Origin: Parasponia andersonii
Taxonomy: Eukaryota > Streptophyta > Magnoliopsida > Rosales > Cannabaceae
DNA: 64,000 nucleotides
Direction: 5' to 3'
Assembly (NCBI GenBank): GCA_002914805.1
Contig: JXTB01000050.1
Location: 156,430 to 220,429, forward strand
Below are positions 9,550-21,585 of this stretch, piece after piece. The notes under the pieces were generated by a model. That model was given only the letters and a program-made list of their open reading frames with translations, was not told the origin of the DNA and did no database searches. The position numbers were made by a program, and so were the translations under genes. Every line of letters starts with the position of its first letter. The stretch's first letter is position 1.

Positions 9550-10704
9550 TAGTTCCTAGCAATACCGCCCCATGAATGGGGATTTTCCTGAAGCTTCGAG
9601 TAGTGATAAGATTTGTCCGTCTTTTGTTTCCATTAAGAGCTCGACACTATTCCAAAAGGGCCATTCTATGCGTAAAAATGGCCCAATTGTTAGATGCTTA
9701 GTCCAATGAGAAAAATTACCTTCAAGTTCAACCATGACCCACATTTCAAAAGAGGTTGAAAACCATGCGTTTTCGGTGCAGAAAAAAAAAAAAAAAAAAA
9801 AAAGACAACTGAGTCATTTCACAACGCAAGTGTCTTCCTCATTGGGACCTTTTGGACCTAATCCGGTGGTAATGGTGTGCAGCAAAATTTCTCACAACAA
9901 AAATCAAACGAAAGAATTGAATCCTTCGAATCTCGATCAACCCCGACAGCCCACCAATAGTAATCGTCTCTACAGTACACACCCCTTTAGAACCAAACGC
10001 ATCGAATTTTGTTTTCAAATAATCGATCTTGATTTCTCTCTCCTAGAATCGGTTCCCAGAGTGTACACCTGAGCTCTAGATATTCTAAAGTCTCATATAT
10101 TATGAAAAAGCTTAACACTCTTGCAATCATTAGCTTCCAAGTCCACCCCCGAAAACATAAAATCGGAGAGAAGAGAAGGTGCGCGAAGAAGCTTGAATTC
10201 TCTGCGCACTGGATTGCACAAAACAATGGTCTCTTGATCAAAGCTAATAGAATCAGATAGGAAAGATGATGCCATTGCAATGAGAGGTCATCATAAACCC
10301 CGGAAAATTCTCTTGCTCTACTTGGGGAACAGGTGGTACTTTGACATCTTTAATAGCGCAAAAGAGAACATCGGTACTATTGGTGATAGTGATACCTAGT
10401 TGCATACAGTGACAAGTGAGAGTACATGTTTGGAGAGATCCTCATCGTGGGAGTGATGATTGAAGATATCATCCAATGAGAGTTCCTATCGAGTCCACTT
10501 AAGAAAAAAGGTTACAGACCAGGACGACGAGGCCTCATTTGCACCAAGACTGAGGCGATGTTGCTTGTTTATGAATGCTGGGTCCTTGATTAGGGCGTAC
10601 CAAGACTTACAAACACGTTTAAATCTTGTTAGGGACTCCGGGGACAGCCTTATTAGGATTTCCTCCACTATCTCTTCTGGCAGATCTTGCCTAAACTTCG
10701 CCAT
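9550..10704 (-). pseudogene. F-box / F-box-associated domain protein, broken
   Basis: The minus-strand ATG at 10704 opens an N-terminal F-box (LPEEIVEEILIRLSPESL, then F-x-C-K-SW) of about 45 residues, as in substrate adaptors of SCF ubiquitin ligases. A TAG after about 72 residues (near 10486) interrupts the frame, which continues recognisably (ELSLDDIF...). More TAGs follow near 10400 and 10340. A frameshift near 10260 moves the F-box-associated domain (SISFDQETIVLCNP, REFKLL, VYTLGTDS-like) through three frames. The distal part, around MWVMVELEG and LTIGPFLRIEWPF, is open from 9744 to 9556. A 22-base A-run near 9781 (T-run in the gene) marks another indel. At about 380 codons overall it has the family's usual length, but it cannot make that protein. 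The family is large and birth-death driven in plants, so pseudogenes are common. Confidence 0.85.
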
Positions 10705-11041
10705 TTGCTCTGCGGTTCACAGCGTATTAATGATCAATATGTCAAAACCTTAGGCACTTGATAAATAAAGAAACATTTTTTTGTCCTCAAAGCAAGAAAA
10801 GAGTCTAACTACAGAATAAGAAATAAGAATTATCGATCACCAAACTAGTTATGATAACCCTATCTAAACCTCATAGTATAAGAAAATTAACCCGTAAACT
10901 TTATTATAAAAAGTTTGTAGAATTAGTTACATTGATTTAATTAAAAATAGAAAATAAGAGAATCAGATATGTGCTCACGTTTACTATCACAACGCATTAA
11001 TCACGAAACTTTAGGCTCATAACACAACGATTCTGTTCAGT

Positions 11042-11199
11042 AAGTATCAACTTAATCCGGTCGTTAAGATGATTTTGGTACATGCAAAATTGAAGAGTAA
11101 GTATCAACTTAATCCAGCTGCTAAGATGATATTTGTACATACAATTCTATTCAATAAGTATCAACTCAATCCGGCTGCTAAGATGATTTTGTACCGGCA
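11042..11199. repeat. 57-bp tandem repeat, three copies
   Basis: Units start at 11042, 11099 and 11156 with AAGTATCAACTYAATCC, followed by a GCTAAGATGAT-like block and a TTTGTAC-like block. Spacing is exactly 57 bp twice; the last unit is shorter. Confidence 0.85.
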
Positions 11200-12203
11200 T
11201 GGTTATTGGGTAGAGAAGAAATAGTTTCTATATAATAAAACTAAACCACTGCTCACTCTCTCTCTCTCTCTAAAAAATCATTTTTCAGGTACATAAAATC
11301 GTTTTTATTCTCTTTCTTAACCTTGACATTTGAGCACATAGGACTCTTGTCCATAATTATCCGTTTTTTATTGTATTCTGACTAGTTAATATGATCTTAA
11401 ATTAGTCGATATTATTCTCTCTCAAAAAAAAACTAGAATATTAAATATTATTTTAAAAAAAAAAGTTCTAACCTCTCTTTCTACCTGCATCTCTTCCCGA
11501 AAAAATAATCACTGCCACGTTACTGCCCTGCTTGGAAGTTGGAGAGGGGATATTCTTTTCTCCTTCTCTAGCCTTCTCTTCTCACACTCTTCTTCCTCTA
11601 TTTCTATGCTTCTTTTTTCTTTTTCAGTTTTAATATGCCCAGATCTAGATTTGGTTTATAATACCAACTTTAATGTAAATTTTGGTCTAATTTAAATCTA
11701 AAATTTAAGAATTCTTTTCAGATCTAAATCTGTTTAGTTACCAATTTTTATTTTGTTTCTTTTCCAAAAGAATTGACCTCATATAATCTACCCCCTAAGA
11801 ATGCAACTAGAAACAAATGTTGAAAATAATAGATTGTCAATAGCCTTTGTTATCTCTTTCTCTTGAAAAATTAGAAGTAACCTTTATTATCTCTTTCTCT
11901 TGAAAACTTAGGATAACTGACACATATGTTCTTAGTTGTGTTTGTAATTCATTTTTCGTCTCCTCTTTAAGAAGTTTGAAATTGTAATCCTTATACTTAT
12001 AATTAAATTTAAAGCATTTTGTTCAATTAATGATATTCCCTTTAGGAACCGATTATATCAAAAAAATAATAGATATTGTTGATCTAAACCAAATAATAGA
12101 GGGAAAAAAAGGTTTGAAGTTATTATCTCCCCCAAAAAAAAGATTTATTAGATATTATATTAAAAAAAATAGTAGATAATTGTGTCTCTAAAAACAAAAA
12201 TAG

Positions 12204-12205
<2 letters not shown>

Positions 12206-12243
<38 letters not shown>
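12206..12243. repeat. (TA)n microsatellite
   Basis: About 19 consecutive AT/TA dinucleotides. Confidence 0.95.
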
Positions 12244-12245
<2 letters not shown>

Positions 12246-12778
12246 ATTTTGCTTAATGTGATTTTCTTTTTTCGCGACTAAGGTAAAATATGATATTGAA
12301 ATATTGTTGACGAGTAAAAATTATTTTTAAAAAAATAACGGACATAAAAAATGCATAAAGCATGTGATTTATCCTGGGAATTTTCTTCTTTCAAATCCGA
12401 AATAAGGCGGAGGTGGGCTGACAGAGTCATGTAAGCCCCTTTGTCGGATAATCTCATGCAAAATACATCATTCTTGCAGCTAAGTTAGATTGGAGGTTGA
12501 GAAGGTTTCAGGAGGGTCTCTATTCGCCCTCGTCAAGGAGAAAAATGAGAAAAGGGAAGAATTTACTACATAGTTTATGTTTTCTGTTGGGGTTCATACC
12601 AAATTTTGGTTTCTCCCTACCATAAAAATAATTATCCATTATCTTCTCAGCTTGGAAGTACCACCGGTTTAAAATATTCGGCCTCATAAAATATATAAAC
12701 AACATGAATAAACAGGTAACTTGACAAGCCAGAGTAGGTTCTCTCACTGATTCAGTTCTTCTCTTCTTATGTTGTACA

Positions 12779-15628
12779 TCACGGAAAGCATTTCATTCTC
12801 TGCAAAATGAAACAGGACTAAACCATTTTCTCATAGCAAAATCATTTTCAAGCATATATGTCATTTAAGATTGTAAATAAATTACCTGCCTCTCAACTTC
12901 AACAGCAGATGCGGCTAGCCTCCTCTTCAAAATTGATCTATCCACTTCACAACTTTCCATCTGCTTATCTAATTATATCAAAGTGAAAATAAAACCCGGG
13001 ATTACAATGTGCAAATCAGACATCTCTGATATATAGACAAAGTTTCACAATGGCTGACCTATGTTCTATAACCTCCCCACCCCCGCTCTCAAGACTCTTT
13101 ACTCTTCCAAAAGATTCATCAACTTGTGACAGAAATGTTCCGTTTTCAAAATAGTATGTAGCTAATTTCTATGTGACATCAGTTAATGCACCAAGTTCCT
13201 TTTGATATCAATTACAGACATTGAAAAGAAACAGAAAACCCCCCTAACAAATATAAAAGGATTAATTGCTTGATTCTCACCATAATAGTATGATGACAGA
13301 ATTGTGATGCGCTCAGTTGGCTGCAAAAAAGAAGAGTGATCATTCAAGGCTCATAATGCAACGATAGTTTTTCTATATAATATATATATATATAAAGGGC
13401 ACTAGTCTTTCTATATAATATATATATATAAAGGGCACTAATCTATTTTTTTTTACCTATGCATAGGTATCAATTTAACTAATGAAAATTTAGCATGCAC
13501 ATTTTTTTATTGTAAAAAGTAAGAGCGAGAAAGAGCATTAATGATGCACGTCTTTTCATGCATTTTATTATAGCCATTGGATCACCATTAGATGGTAATC
13601 CAACGACTGAAAAAAAAAATACCAACCATAGATAAAAAAAAAATACCTATTGGATTGGCAACCATATATATATATATATATAATCCAAGATATTAACATA
13701 ATTTACCAAGATCCAAACTAGAGAAACTTAAAAATAAATAAATGGCACAAATTATTTAGATTCAACTCATGGTTCTATAGACAGGGGATACTAGTCAGAC
13801 TCTGGTGTTGAAAATTTGCATCAGGCTCAAAAAGAAACAGGAATATAAAATTTACCAATCGCCTGTCCTATCAAAAAAATTGAAATAAAAAAAAATTGTA
13901 GTCTGGTTCTTGCCCATTGAATATTAACTAATGTAGAAAAACTGCTCACACAACAACCCCTACAAATAAGTGTCAGGATCCCTGAAGGAACGGCAAAAGT
14001 TACATGTCCACATAAAAGCATGTTGCTTTTTCAAACCCTCCATAATGTAAAATTTTCGAACTTTACACAAACAACGATGATAAACCATAAAATGACAACT
14101 TCTATAGATATCTTACAAGCAAAGAATTACTAGAATGACACTTTTATCAGTGAACCTGAAAGTATTGATGAAGATTATGAATGAAAAAATCAAATAAATA
14201 TGAAAATATTGCAAAACATGCATCCAGAACTATAAGATTTATGAATAAATTGATAATTAATTGATTACAGATTCTACATCCTCAATCAAAGAATATAATC
14301 TCACTCTAAAAACTTGTATTCAACTTTACTATATCATATTGCATTGAAAAATTGAAAAACTGAAAACCTAACATCTACCTACCATCACAAAGATCCCTTC
14401 ACGACGAGTAGGGAGTTGCTCAAGCTTTTTCAATGTTTCATCACCTTTTGTAACTTTGCCAAATATAGCATACTGCAAAAAGATTTATGTCAAATACCTT
14501 ATACGCCATTATGCCAAATGTGACTATCATCATCAATGATGTCTAGCAAGTACCTTAGTTTCCATACCTGGCCATCAAGATGAGGGGCATCTCCAAGAAG
14601 TATTGAAAATGAGGATGCGGCACTATTTGGATCTTCATATCTACTCAAAAGAAAAGACAAAAGAATTAACAGACTTTGCCAGTTGAAGAAGAAAAAGTAA
14701 CAGCTTCCTACAGAAATTCAAACTACAGTGTATATGAATACACGTATGCTATGTACAGTACATCTATATATGCTTGTACGCCATACATGGAAGACAGAAG
14801 CCTAAAGACTATGGGAAGAAACTCTAATCATTTGAATAAATCTTCTGCACAACCATTTGTCTTCGCACTTAATAACTAATACCGCTCTATATGCATAAAA
14901 ATCTACAAATAAAGAAACTCAAAATTCAAAGTTAAGTAAAGATTTTAAAAGGGTTTCAAGGAAACAACTTTATTTGATACCTGCCCATTGAAAGAATACC
15001 TCTGACATGCTTAACTTTGCTAAATTCACCAATGACGGTCTTTTCGGCTTCTATTCTTTGTTCTTCATTCATAGGAGCTGATCTTCCATTAGTCACGTCG
15101 GCCACTTGGGCAACAAAACCCTTATCAACCTGGTACAAAAATTCAATTACATTACATATACATAAACCAAATATCAATACCATAAATCAATTTTTTTTAA
15201 AAGAATTAAAAAAAAAAAATCAAAATGACCCTTTTCTTATTTACCCTAAAGAAGTGGTTTGTGTTATAGCATCCGAGACGAACAAGCTTGAAAATGTGGT
15301 CAACGGTTATGGGTGCAACACTCGGGTAGAAGCCGAATTCGATATCACCATACTCTGTCTACAAACCCCATGGAAAAAAAATATACATATTCAAATACAC
15401 CATTTCATCACATTCGTCAATTCTATACCACCCATTACAAATTTTAGTGCAACGGTATAATATTTTGAAATCGAAAAAAGAAAATATAAACATCAAATAA
15501 ATAAAAACCTGAAAAACAACACGAGCCGATCCGAGTTGGGGTTCAGCAGAGGAGGCTCCAACGACGAGGAGTACGGAGCAGAGACTAAGGGTAAGGCAGA
15601 CGAGTAGTACTGAATTGTTGGTGCACAT
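12779..15628 (-). CDS. CYP23: Cyclophilin-type peptidyl-prolyl isomerase, CYP23-like
   Basis: Eight minus-strand exons with GT-AG introns: 15508-15628, 15245-15358, 14981-15129, 14568-14640, 14383-14472, 13281-13320, 12886-12968 and 12779-12799 (first boundary +/-1). Together they give about 229 residues. The N-terminus has a hydrophobic signal peptide (about residues 1-28, ending near GASSAEP), so the product should enter the secretory pathway. The cyclophilin fold follows (residues ~35-185). HFFRVDKGFVAQVADV corresponds to the canonical FHR-x-M-x-Q active-site strand with Arg and Gln kept. FSILLGDAPHLDGQ and YAIFGKVTKGDETL are the later conserved blocks. The C-terminus (MESCEVDRSILKRRLA...VEVERQRMKCFP) is a short charged helix that I recall from Arabidopsis CYP23, and it supports orthology. 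The ATG at 15628 is preferred because it starts the signal peptide. No disruption seen. Cyclophilins catalyse proline cis-trans isomerisation; the specific client is unknown. Confidence 0.93.
13390..13682 (-). mobile_element. MITE copy A, flanked by (TA)n, in CYP23 intron 5
   Basis: Lies between exons 5 and 6 of CYP23. On the minus strand it begins in a TA run with GGTTGCCAATCCAATAGG, passes through GGATYACCATCTAATGG and AAAAGACGTGCAT, and ends in TAGTGCCCTTTATATATA. The same ordered blocks occur at 20628-20935, at 55097-58141 (interrupted) and, more diverged, near 61460-61710. Ends are imperfect inverted repeats (TATATGGNNNCCAATC-like) embedded in TA dinucleotides, pointing to insertion at TA sites. 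A ~40-bp direct duplication containing AAGGGCACTA is present at one edge (13372-13440). No coding capacity. Confidence 0.7.
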
Positions 15629-15639
15629 CTTTGGCTCCA

Positions 15640-15900
15640 ACTTTGTCGCCCTTTGATCTCTCTCACTTGCAGGTCAACTGCTGTACTTACGGTTATAGCT
15701 TCAACATCTCTCTTTCCTTCTTCTTCTTTTTTTTCTAATCTTTTTTTCCAGCTTCTTTTATCCTATTTATTGAGGTTTGGGCTCGGAGGTGTAGATGGAT
15801 ACATAATGAGGCCCAGTACTGTGTGGGAGGGTCAGACTATTAGCCCAACTAAACTGGGCCTCATTTGCGTAATTTCCTCGAATTCAACTTCCTTTCTTTC
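15640..15900 (-). promoter_or_regulatory. CYP23 promoter region with TGGGCC/T (site II-like) motifs
   Basis: Directly upstream of the CYP23 start. It contains TGGGCT near 15778, GGCCCA at 15810-15815, GCCCA near 15843 and TGGGCC at 15855-15860. Two of these sit in a perfect 13-bp inverted repeat (15805-15817 and 15853-15865). TGGGCC/T elements are known in promoters of broadly expressed plant genes and bind TCP factors. A T-rich, CT-rich leader lies at about 15690-15760. No strong TATA box is evident. Confidence 0.55.
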
Positions 15901-15984
15901 AGATTTTCGAATAAATTAGTTCTACGTCACTTTTTTTTCGTCGTTAATTAAATCTACCATTGTATCATTTTTTTAAATAAATTT

Positions 15985-16255
15985 TTAATAAATTCTTGAC
16001 AATTTTAATAGATTCTTAAATAATTCTTAACATCAGTGGCAATCTTGATAGATTCTTGATAAATTTTTTACGGATTCTTAACAATCTTAGGGAATTCTTG
16101 ATGGATTCTTGACATCGGCAGTGATCTTGACGGGTTCTTGATGCATTTTTGATAATCTTGAGAGATTCTTGATATTGACGGTGATCTTGACGGAATTTTG
16201 ATAGATTCTTGACTCATTTTTCATAAATTTTTGACAAATTTTTGATTAATTCACT
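15985..16255. repeat. Degenerate TTCTTGAT-like tandem array
   Basis: About twenty irregularly spaced copies of a TTCTTGA/TCTTGAC-type word within 270 bp, such as around 16040, 16090, 16105 and 16140-16200. It includes larger ~45-60-bp units with GGTGATCTTGACGG-like cores. No coding frame persists through it. Confidence 0.65.
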
Positions 16256-18777
16256 CTAAAAGTGATAGAATCTAATAACGGTGGTAAATTTAGTCAAACA
16301 TTTGAAAAAAAAATGATAAGCTACAATTTCTAGTTCTATAAAATAATTATGTGAACTAAGAGCCATGGAATCTCCCCCCCCCCCCCTTTTTTTAGTTTTA
16401 TTTTGGTTTTTTGATATTATAAAAATGGAGGGAACACAAAGTGAGTTATAACACTGACCATGATATTTTTATTTTCCCTCATGCATAAATCCACATAGAG
16501 AGCCATGAACAACAAATTCCTTTTCCTTGGTTTCGTTGGTATATTAATATCTCCTTGAATGGTTGTTCATTATTAGTACAAATTCAATAATTTGGCCTAA
16601 AAAACTATTTTGGATTTCTTTTCCATAGTTCATAAGGCCAAAATTCAGTAGGACGTTTCTTTGTATGATTTTTCTTTTCTTGTCCGAAGAAAATGGCCTA
16701 AGGAAGACTAGAGGTAGCCAGCTACCTATCAAATTATGTGGTGGAAAATTATAATTAACCCTAATTTATATAGTTCACAGTTCAATTCGAGTGTCGACTA
16801 CTTAACCACAGTCCATTTTATCGCTAGGCTCGGTGGTAATGTTTTTTTCTATGAAAATACAAACTTTTAGACCTGTATGTATGGAAGCTTCGAGGTCCAC
16901 GAAATGACCATTGAGGTTAGCATAATGCAGAAGGTAGGCAAAGGCAGTTATCTCTAGCATCAGCATCGATCAAACTTGTCAATCATTATTTTAGCTTTCA
17001 GCGTCCTATCTCCATAATGTATATGGATGTCACATAACAATAAGATAGGTCAAATACATAATCCTATTTTTCGATTCTAAAGCGGACTACCAAACAGTTA
17101 TATCTTTAATTAAGATTTTCAAGACGACAAATATATAAATAATATATAACCCATCAAAGAAAGGAACAACTTGAAGCGGCGTGAGTTGAACACAAATTCA
17201 ATAGTATAATAATCTGTTATATCTCACATTTTTTTTTTTTGGTAAACCTGTTATATCTTACATATTTTACTCATATTTAGTGTATATTAATGGACTTAAA
17301 GTGCATGTAGGTTTTTTTATGGATGGCCTATGCAGAATTCCGTTGCCCAATTGGAATATTTCTAGCATAGGCATATGTTCCAACCTTTCCAGAACACTAA
17401 AAGCATTATTTTAGTTCTCGTAGAGGGGGTTTTGGCTCAGTAGTGATTCAATTAATATTATATTCATATACATTGCACATAAGCATAGATCCTCTTTTAA
17501 TCAAAATAATTGACCTCTTTGTTTTATTTTCAATCAATATCATCGAATTATTCCTCAGAGAGAACCTGGTTCGATCTAGTAGTGGATGGCATTGTTTTGG
17601 TTCCACGTTTCCTTTATTAGAGTTTTTGAGTCCAAACAGGGCCTAGAAAACTATCCATCTGAGGCTTTCATCATGGTTTCCCTAGCTTTCTTTTTTTACC
17701 AATTGTTTAAAATTCCTCTTCTTTTTTTTTTTTTTTCTTTTTTTGGTTTTACTTTTTCTATGTACAAATCAAACTACCAACTTCAATTTCTAGAAGGGAA
17801 AAAGATTTCAAGTAAAGCAAAATTATATTGGCATATATCAAAAGAAATGAAAAAAGTTTTCAACTATCTACAACAATATATGGGATACGCGCAAACATAA
17901 AATCAAACTTTTTCTTAGTTTGAACATTGAACAGTTACATGTCCATAATGACTATTTTCATTTTGCTAGCTTTATTAGTACTTATTGTCCCGCCGCCAAG
18001 CCTTTTCAATATTCAAGTGTATGTATTACCCTTTTCTATGTTCTTCAAATCCTTCCCTAACTAGTAACACAACGATCAAAACCACATAACCAAAATATCA
18101 CTTCTACTAATTTTCTATAATTGCAGCCCACAAACCCTTTACGTGTCCAATTAGAAGACTTAAAAGGGAGACTCCACCAGTCCACTATAAGATGAAGCTT
18201 TCTAAGTGATCTCTCTTTCTTTCTTTCTTTCTTTTTTTTTTTTTTTTTCAATTTCCTGATTTTGATTTCGGCTCCTTTTAGAATATAAATAGCTGCCCAC
18301 TAAAGACAAAACTAGTTGAATTCGTCAATCAATTCCTACATATGTGAAATTGTCTTCTTTATCTTAGCGTAGGCAAAAAGGGTAGCACACAATTTTGCCA
18401 AGCTTTACTGTTTATATATCTACTTATCAAAGTTGCCTTTTTCACTTATTTCATTTCTATATAAGCCTTGAACCAACCAAATGAAAACCATATATATATA
18501 TATAACTGTACCCTTTTTTCCTTCTTTGTTTGTTTTATTTACTGTAAAAAAAAAAACAAAGAATAGCGACCAACGTGACTATCAAATGGAGTGAGTTAAC
18601 TAAATTTCGTCCGAATAACTAGGAACCATTGAGATTTTACATCCTTTGTTTGGCATAATTTACAAATATATATACACCTGCATATATATATATATATATG
18701 TGTATAATTTCATTTTTTAGGACGCATCTTTAAGAGATTCATTCTGATCAGGTGATGCAAGAGAAAACTTGTAATAT

Positions 18778-18780
<3 letters not shown>

Positions 18781-18812
<32 letters not shown>
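18781..18812. repeat. (TA)n microsatellite
   Basis: Uninterrupted AT dinucleotides, about 16 units. Confidence 0.95.
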
Positions 18813-18813
<1 letters not shown>

Positions 18814-19281
18814 TGGGACAAGAAACTGTAAACGATGCCCCACTTCGAAGAATATTGGAATGCCTTCTCACGTAAAGTATGGTAACAGAAACGACGACGT
18901 ATGTCCATTAAAAGTATATCCATAAAGTTGGAATTTTTAGAAAAACATAACTAGACGTATGAAACTTCCCTAGAACCAATATTTTTTATATACGCTACGC
19001 AACTGATCCATTTTTGTTCTTTTCCCTCAAAACTTTTAGGGTTGGGATCTTCGGGAAAGATGCATACATGCAGCGGTAGAGTCACGTGGGGATGAGAGGG
19101 CAATTGTCCGTGTGAATTTTATTTTTTTGGTTGATAGGGTGTAAATTTTTTTCAAAATTAATTATTATCTTCTTTATATTTAGTGTATGTGACTTTTGAA
19201 CTTGTTAAATTTTACAAATTTTGAATTAGACCATTTATATAATTGAAGCAAATTTGATTTTTTGTTCGTGCATGATAGTGC

Positions 19282-19282
<1 letters not shown>

Positions 19283-19312
<30 letters not shown>
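19283..19312. repeat. (TA)n microsatellite
   Basis: Uninterrupted TA dinucleotides, about 15 units. Confidence 0.95.
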
Positions 19313-19314
<2 letters not shown>

Positions 19315-20627
19315 ATAACCTGGACAATGTATAAGCTGATAATTAATTGTAGCTTATTATTAGCTTTAGATTTTTGAAGTTATGCAGTCGTGTGGTATCG
19401 AAGTTTTAAACATATGTTCGTGTTTCAATGGGAATACATACATGTATGATGTATCTAAATATATGCTAAGCTAAATGCGTATTCTCATTTTATATAACAT
19501 TCTCCATTATAAATACATAATTTGACCAAGTTGATTGTTAACTAACAAATTTATTATTTCGCCTGAAAAAAAAAAAACCTAAACAGAACAAAACACATAA
19601 TGAAGAAGAAATATATGAAATTCGCTAACCATGCATGTGATTAAAAGTTTCACTATCAAATACGGGGAAAATAAATATTTTGATGAGTACACATGTTGCT
19701 CATAATAATCTATTATTATTCTTCTGATTTTGTTTATACTAAAAATTAGTCATGTATATAGTAAACCATATAAAAATCTCAACTAGCCTTCGACTTCCAT
19801 GTGTCATGGGAATCTTATAGTTAAATCCATGAATTATTTCCATCGTAAAAGAGCCAGCGGATGGCAAATAGACCGGCTAACATGCAATATATTCGCAAAA
19901 GCACAAATTATAATCATAGGGAATAAGTATATATTAGATATATGTAACGGAATTCATTCATGAAAATATTTCGATTGTATTTGAATAAAATCCTACGAAG
20001 TGCCACCGCAGAGCACCTAAATGATGCTCCACTTATTATAGGTGCAACCATGATTATGAGAGGTGGGTGATTTGAGGCTCTAAGATTGGAATCATTCACT
20101 ACCTTTTTTTTTTTTTTGCTTCTTTTTATTTTAATTATTTTTTCCTTTTTTAATGAGATTTCAATTTTCATAGGTCATGATATAGTACCATTTGATAGAC
20201 CAATGTGGTTCCAAGTCATGTCAGTAACAGAGATAGAAAAGCATCTAATCTTTGGCTTTTCTTAGAAGCAAAAGGCTAATAAGGGAAACACAGAAATAAA
20301 ATGATAGAATGGTATGCAATGCAAATTAAGCTTCAAAATCAAAATTAAAAAAAAAAACATTGCTTCTTCAATTTTGATTATTGTTTTACGAACATTTGAA
20401 ATTGTTGTATCTTTTTCCAATCGTTTAATGGACACAAGTCATTGTCATGCATATGGTGGTTTAATTAGATGAGTATTTTTTGGGTTATTTTTACTATTTT
20501 TATGTGTTTTCTTTTAAATTTTCTTTTATTCACCACAGTCGGTTGCTTTGGTTTCGCGAAGTTCACGGATTTTATGTTCCCTTCTTTAATATAGTTGAAG
20601 ACGACATAAAGCTATCTGCCAGATGAC

Positions 20628-20935
20628 ATATATATATATATATATAGTTGCCAATCCAACATGTATTTATATATATATAGGTTGCTAATTCAATAGGTAT
20701 TTTTTTTTATCCATAGGTAAATATTTTTTTTTAACTGTTGGATCACCATCTAACGGACATTTAATGGTTATAATAAAATGTATGAAAAGACGTGCATAAT
20801 TAATGTTATTTCTTTTTCTTATTTTTTACAATAAAAAAATATAGATACTAAATTTTTATTTATCAAATTGATACCATTAGTAAAAAAAAAAATATATCCA
20901 TCGGTACCCTTATATATATATATATATATATTAAA
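20628..20935 (+). mobile_element. MITE copy B, flanked by (TA)n
   Basis: Opposite orientation to copy A. It begins in TA repeats with GTTGCCAATCCAACATG, then has AATAGGTATTTTTTTT, CCATAGGTAAA, GGATCACCATCTAACGG, AAAAGACGTGCAT and a TTACAATAAAAAAAT block. It ends in CGGTACCCTTATATATATA. TA runs bound both ends, consistent with insertion into or expansion at TA targets. No open reading frame of note. Confidence 0.72.
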
Positions 20936-21246
20936 AGAAATATATGAAATGAAATTCGAGAGAGAAATGGAGAGAGGTTGAAGGTGACGTTTGCCTAACA
21001 ATGTTTTTTGAGTTAAATATTCGTTGTTCTTGTGGAATACCAAGGAGAGCACAAAGAATACGGCTCTTCTGTTGACCTTTTTCATTTGCCTTTTTGTGCT
21101 TATTATTTGACTTAATTGCTCTACTAACTTCACCCCTTAAAAAAATAAAAATAAAACGAGAGAGACTTCTATGTAATCTTGCCTATTTTATAGCTTATGT
21201 CCAATAAACTGCTTAATGACACGTGTACTTCAATCGAAAAAATATA

Positions 21247-21585
21247 GGTCCGTTTGGTTCAATTTAGACAAGTGTATTTAAATAAAAATTATAATATGAG
21301 TTGTAATTAAAATGAGAGATATTTAAAGTGAAATAAAATGAAATAAATTATAATCAGAATAAGAGATAGTAAAATGAATTATTTAAAAATACTTCTTAAG
21401 TTTCATTCCATTTCCAAGATATAAAAAATTTATTTCAATAATTAATGTAACTAATAGATTATTTGAATAGAAAAAATAAATTATTAAAACAAATATTCAT
21501 TTTAAAAAATCATTTGAATAAAAAAATTAAAATTATTGAAACAAATGCCCAATCCAATATATTTTCCATTTGAACCAAATGAAAT
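21247..21585. mobile_element. Probable small MITE with TTTGGTTCAA ends
   Basis: Starts GGTCCGTTTGGTTCAATTT and ends CATTTGAACCAAATGAAATAG, so the ends share an inverted TTTGGTTCAA. The ~340-bp interior is A/T-rich and non-coding. Such TTTGGTT-ended elements are common among plant non-autonomous DNA transposons. No clear target duplication is visible. Confidence 0.55.

Larger units (their letters stand above)
10705..12778. other. Intergenic region with 57-bp triplicate and (TA)n tract
   Basis: No gene recognised. It holds a 57-bp tandem repeat (11042-11199), a CT run (about 11252-11268) and a long TA microsatellite (12206-12243). The part at about 12480-12778 is probably the 3' untranslated region and downstream flank of the CYP23 gene, which ends at 12779. 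Confidence 0.5.
16256..21246. other. Gene-poor intergenic region
   Basis: I see no convincing protein gene. The DNA is A/T-rich with poly-T runs (e.g. 17710-17725, 18231-18248), a C-run at 16374-16386 and TA microsatellites at 18781-18812 and 19283-19312. One MITE (20628-20935) lies in it. Short open frames here have biased, low-complexity composition and no recognisable domain. Confidence 0.5.
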
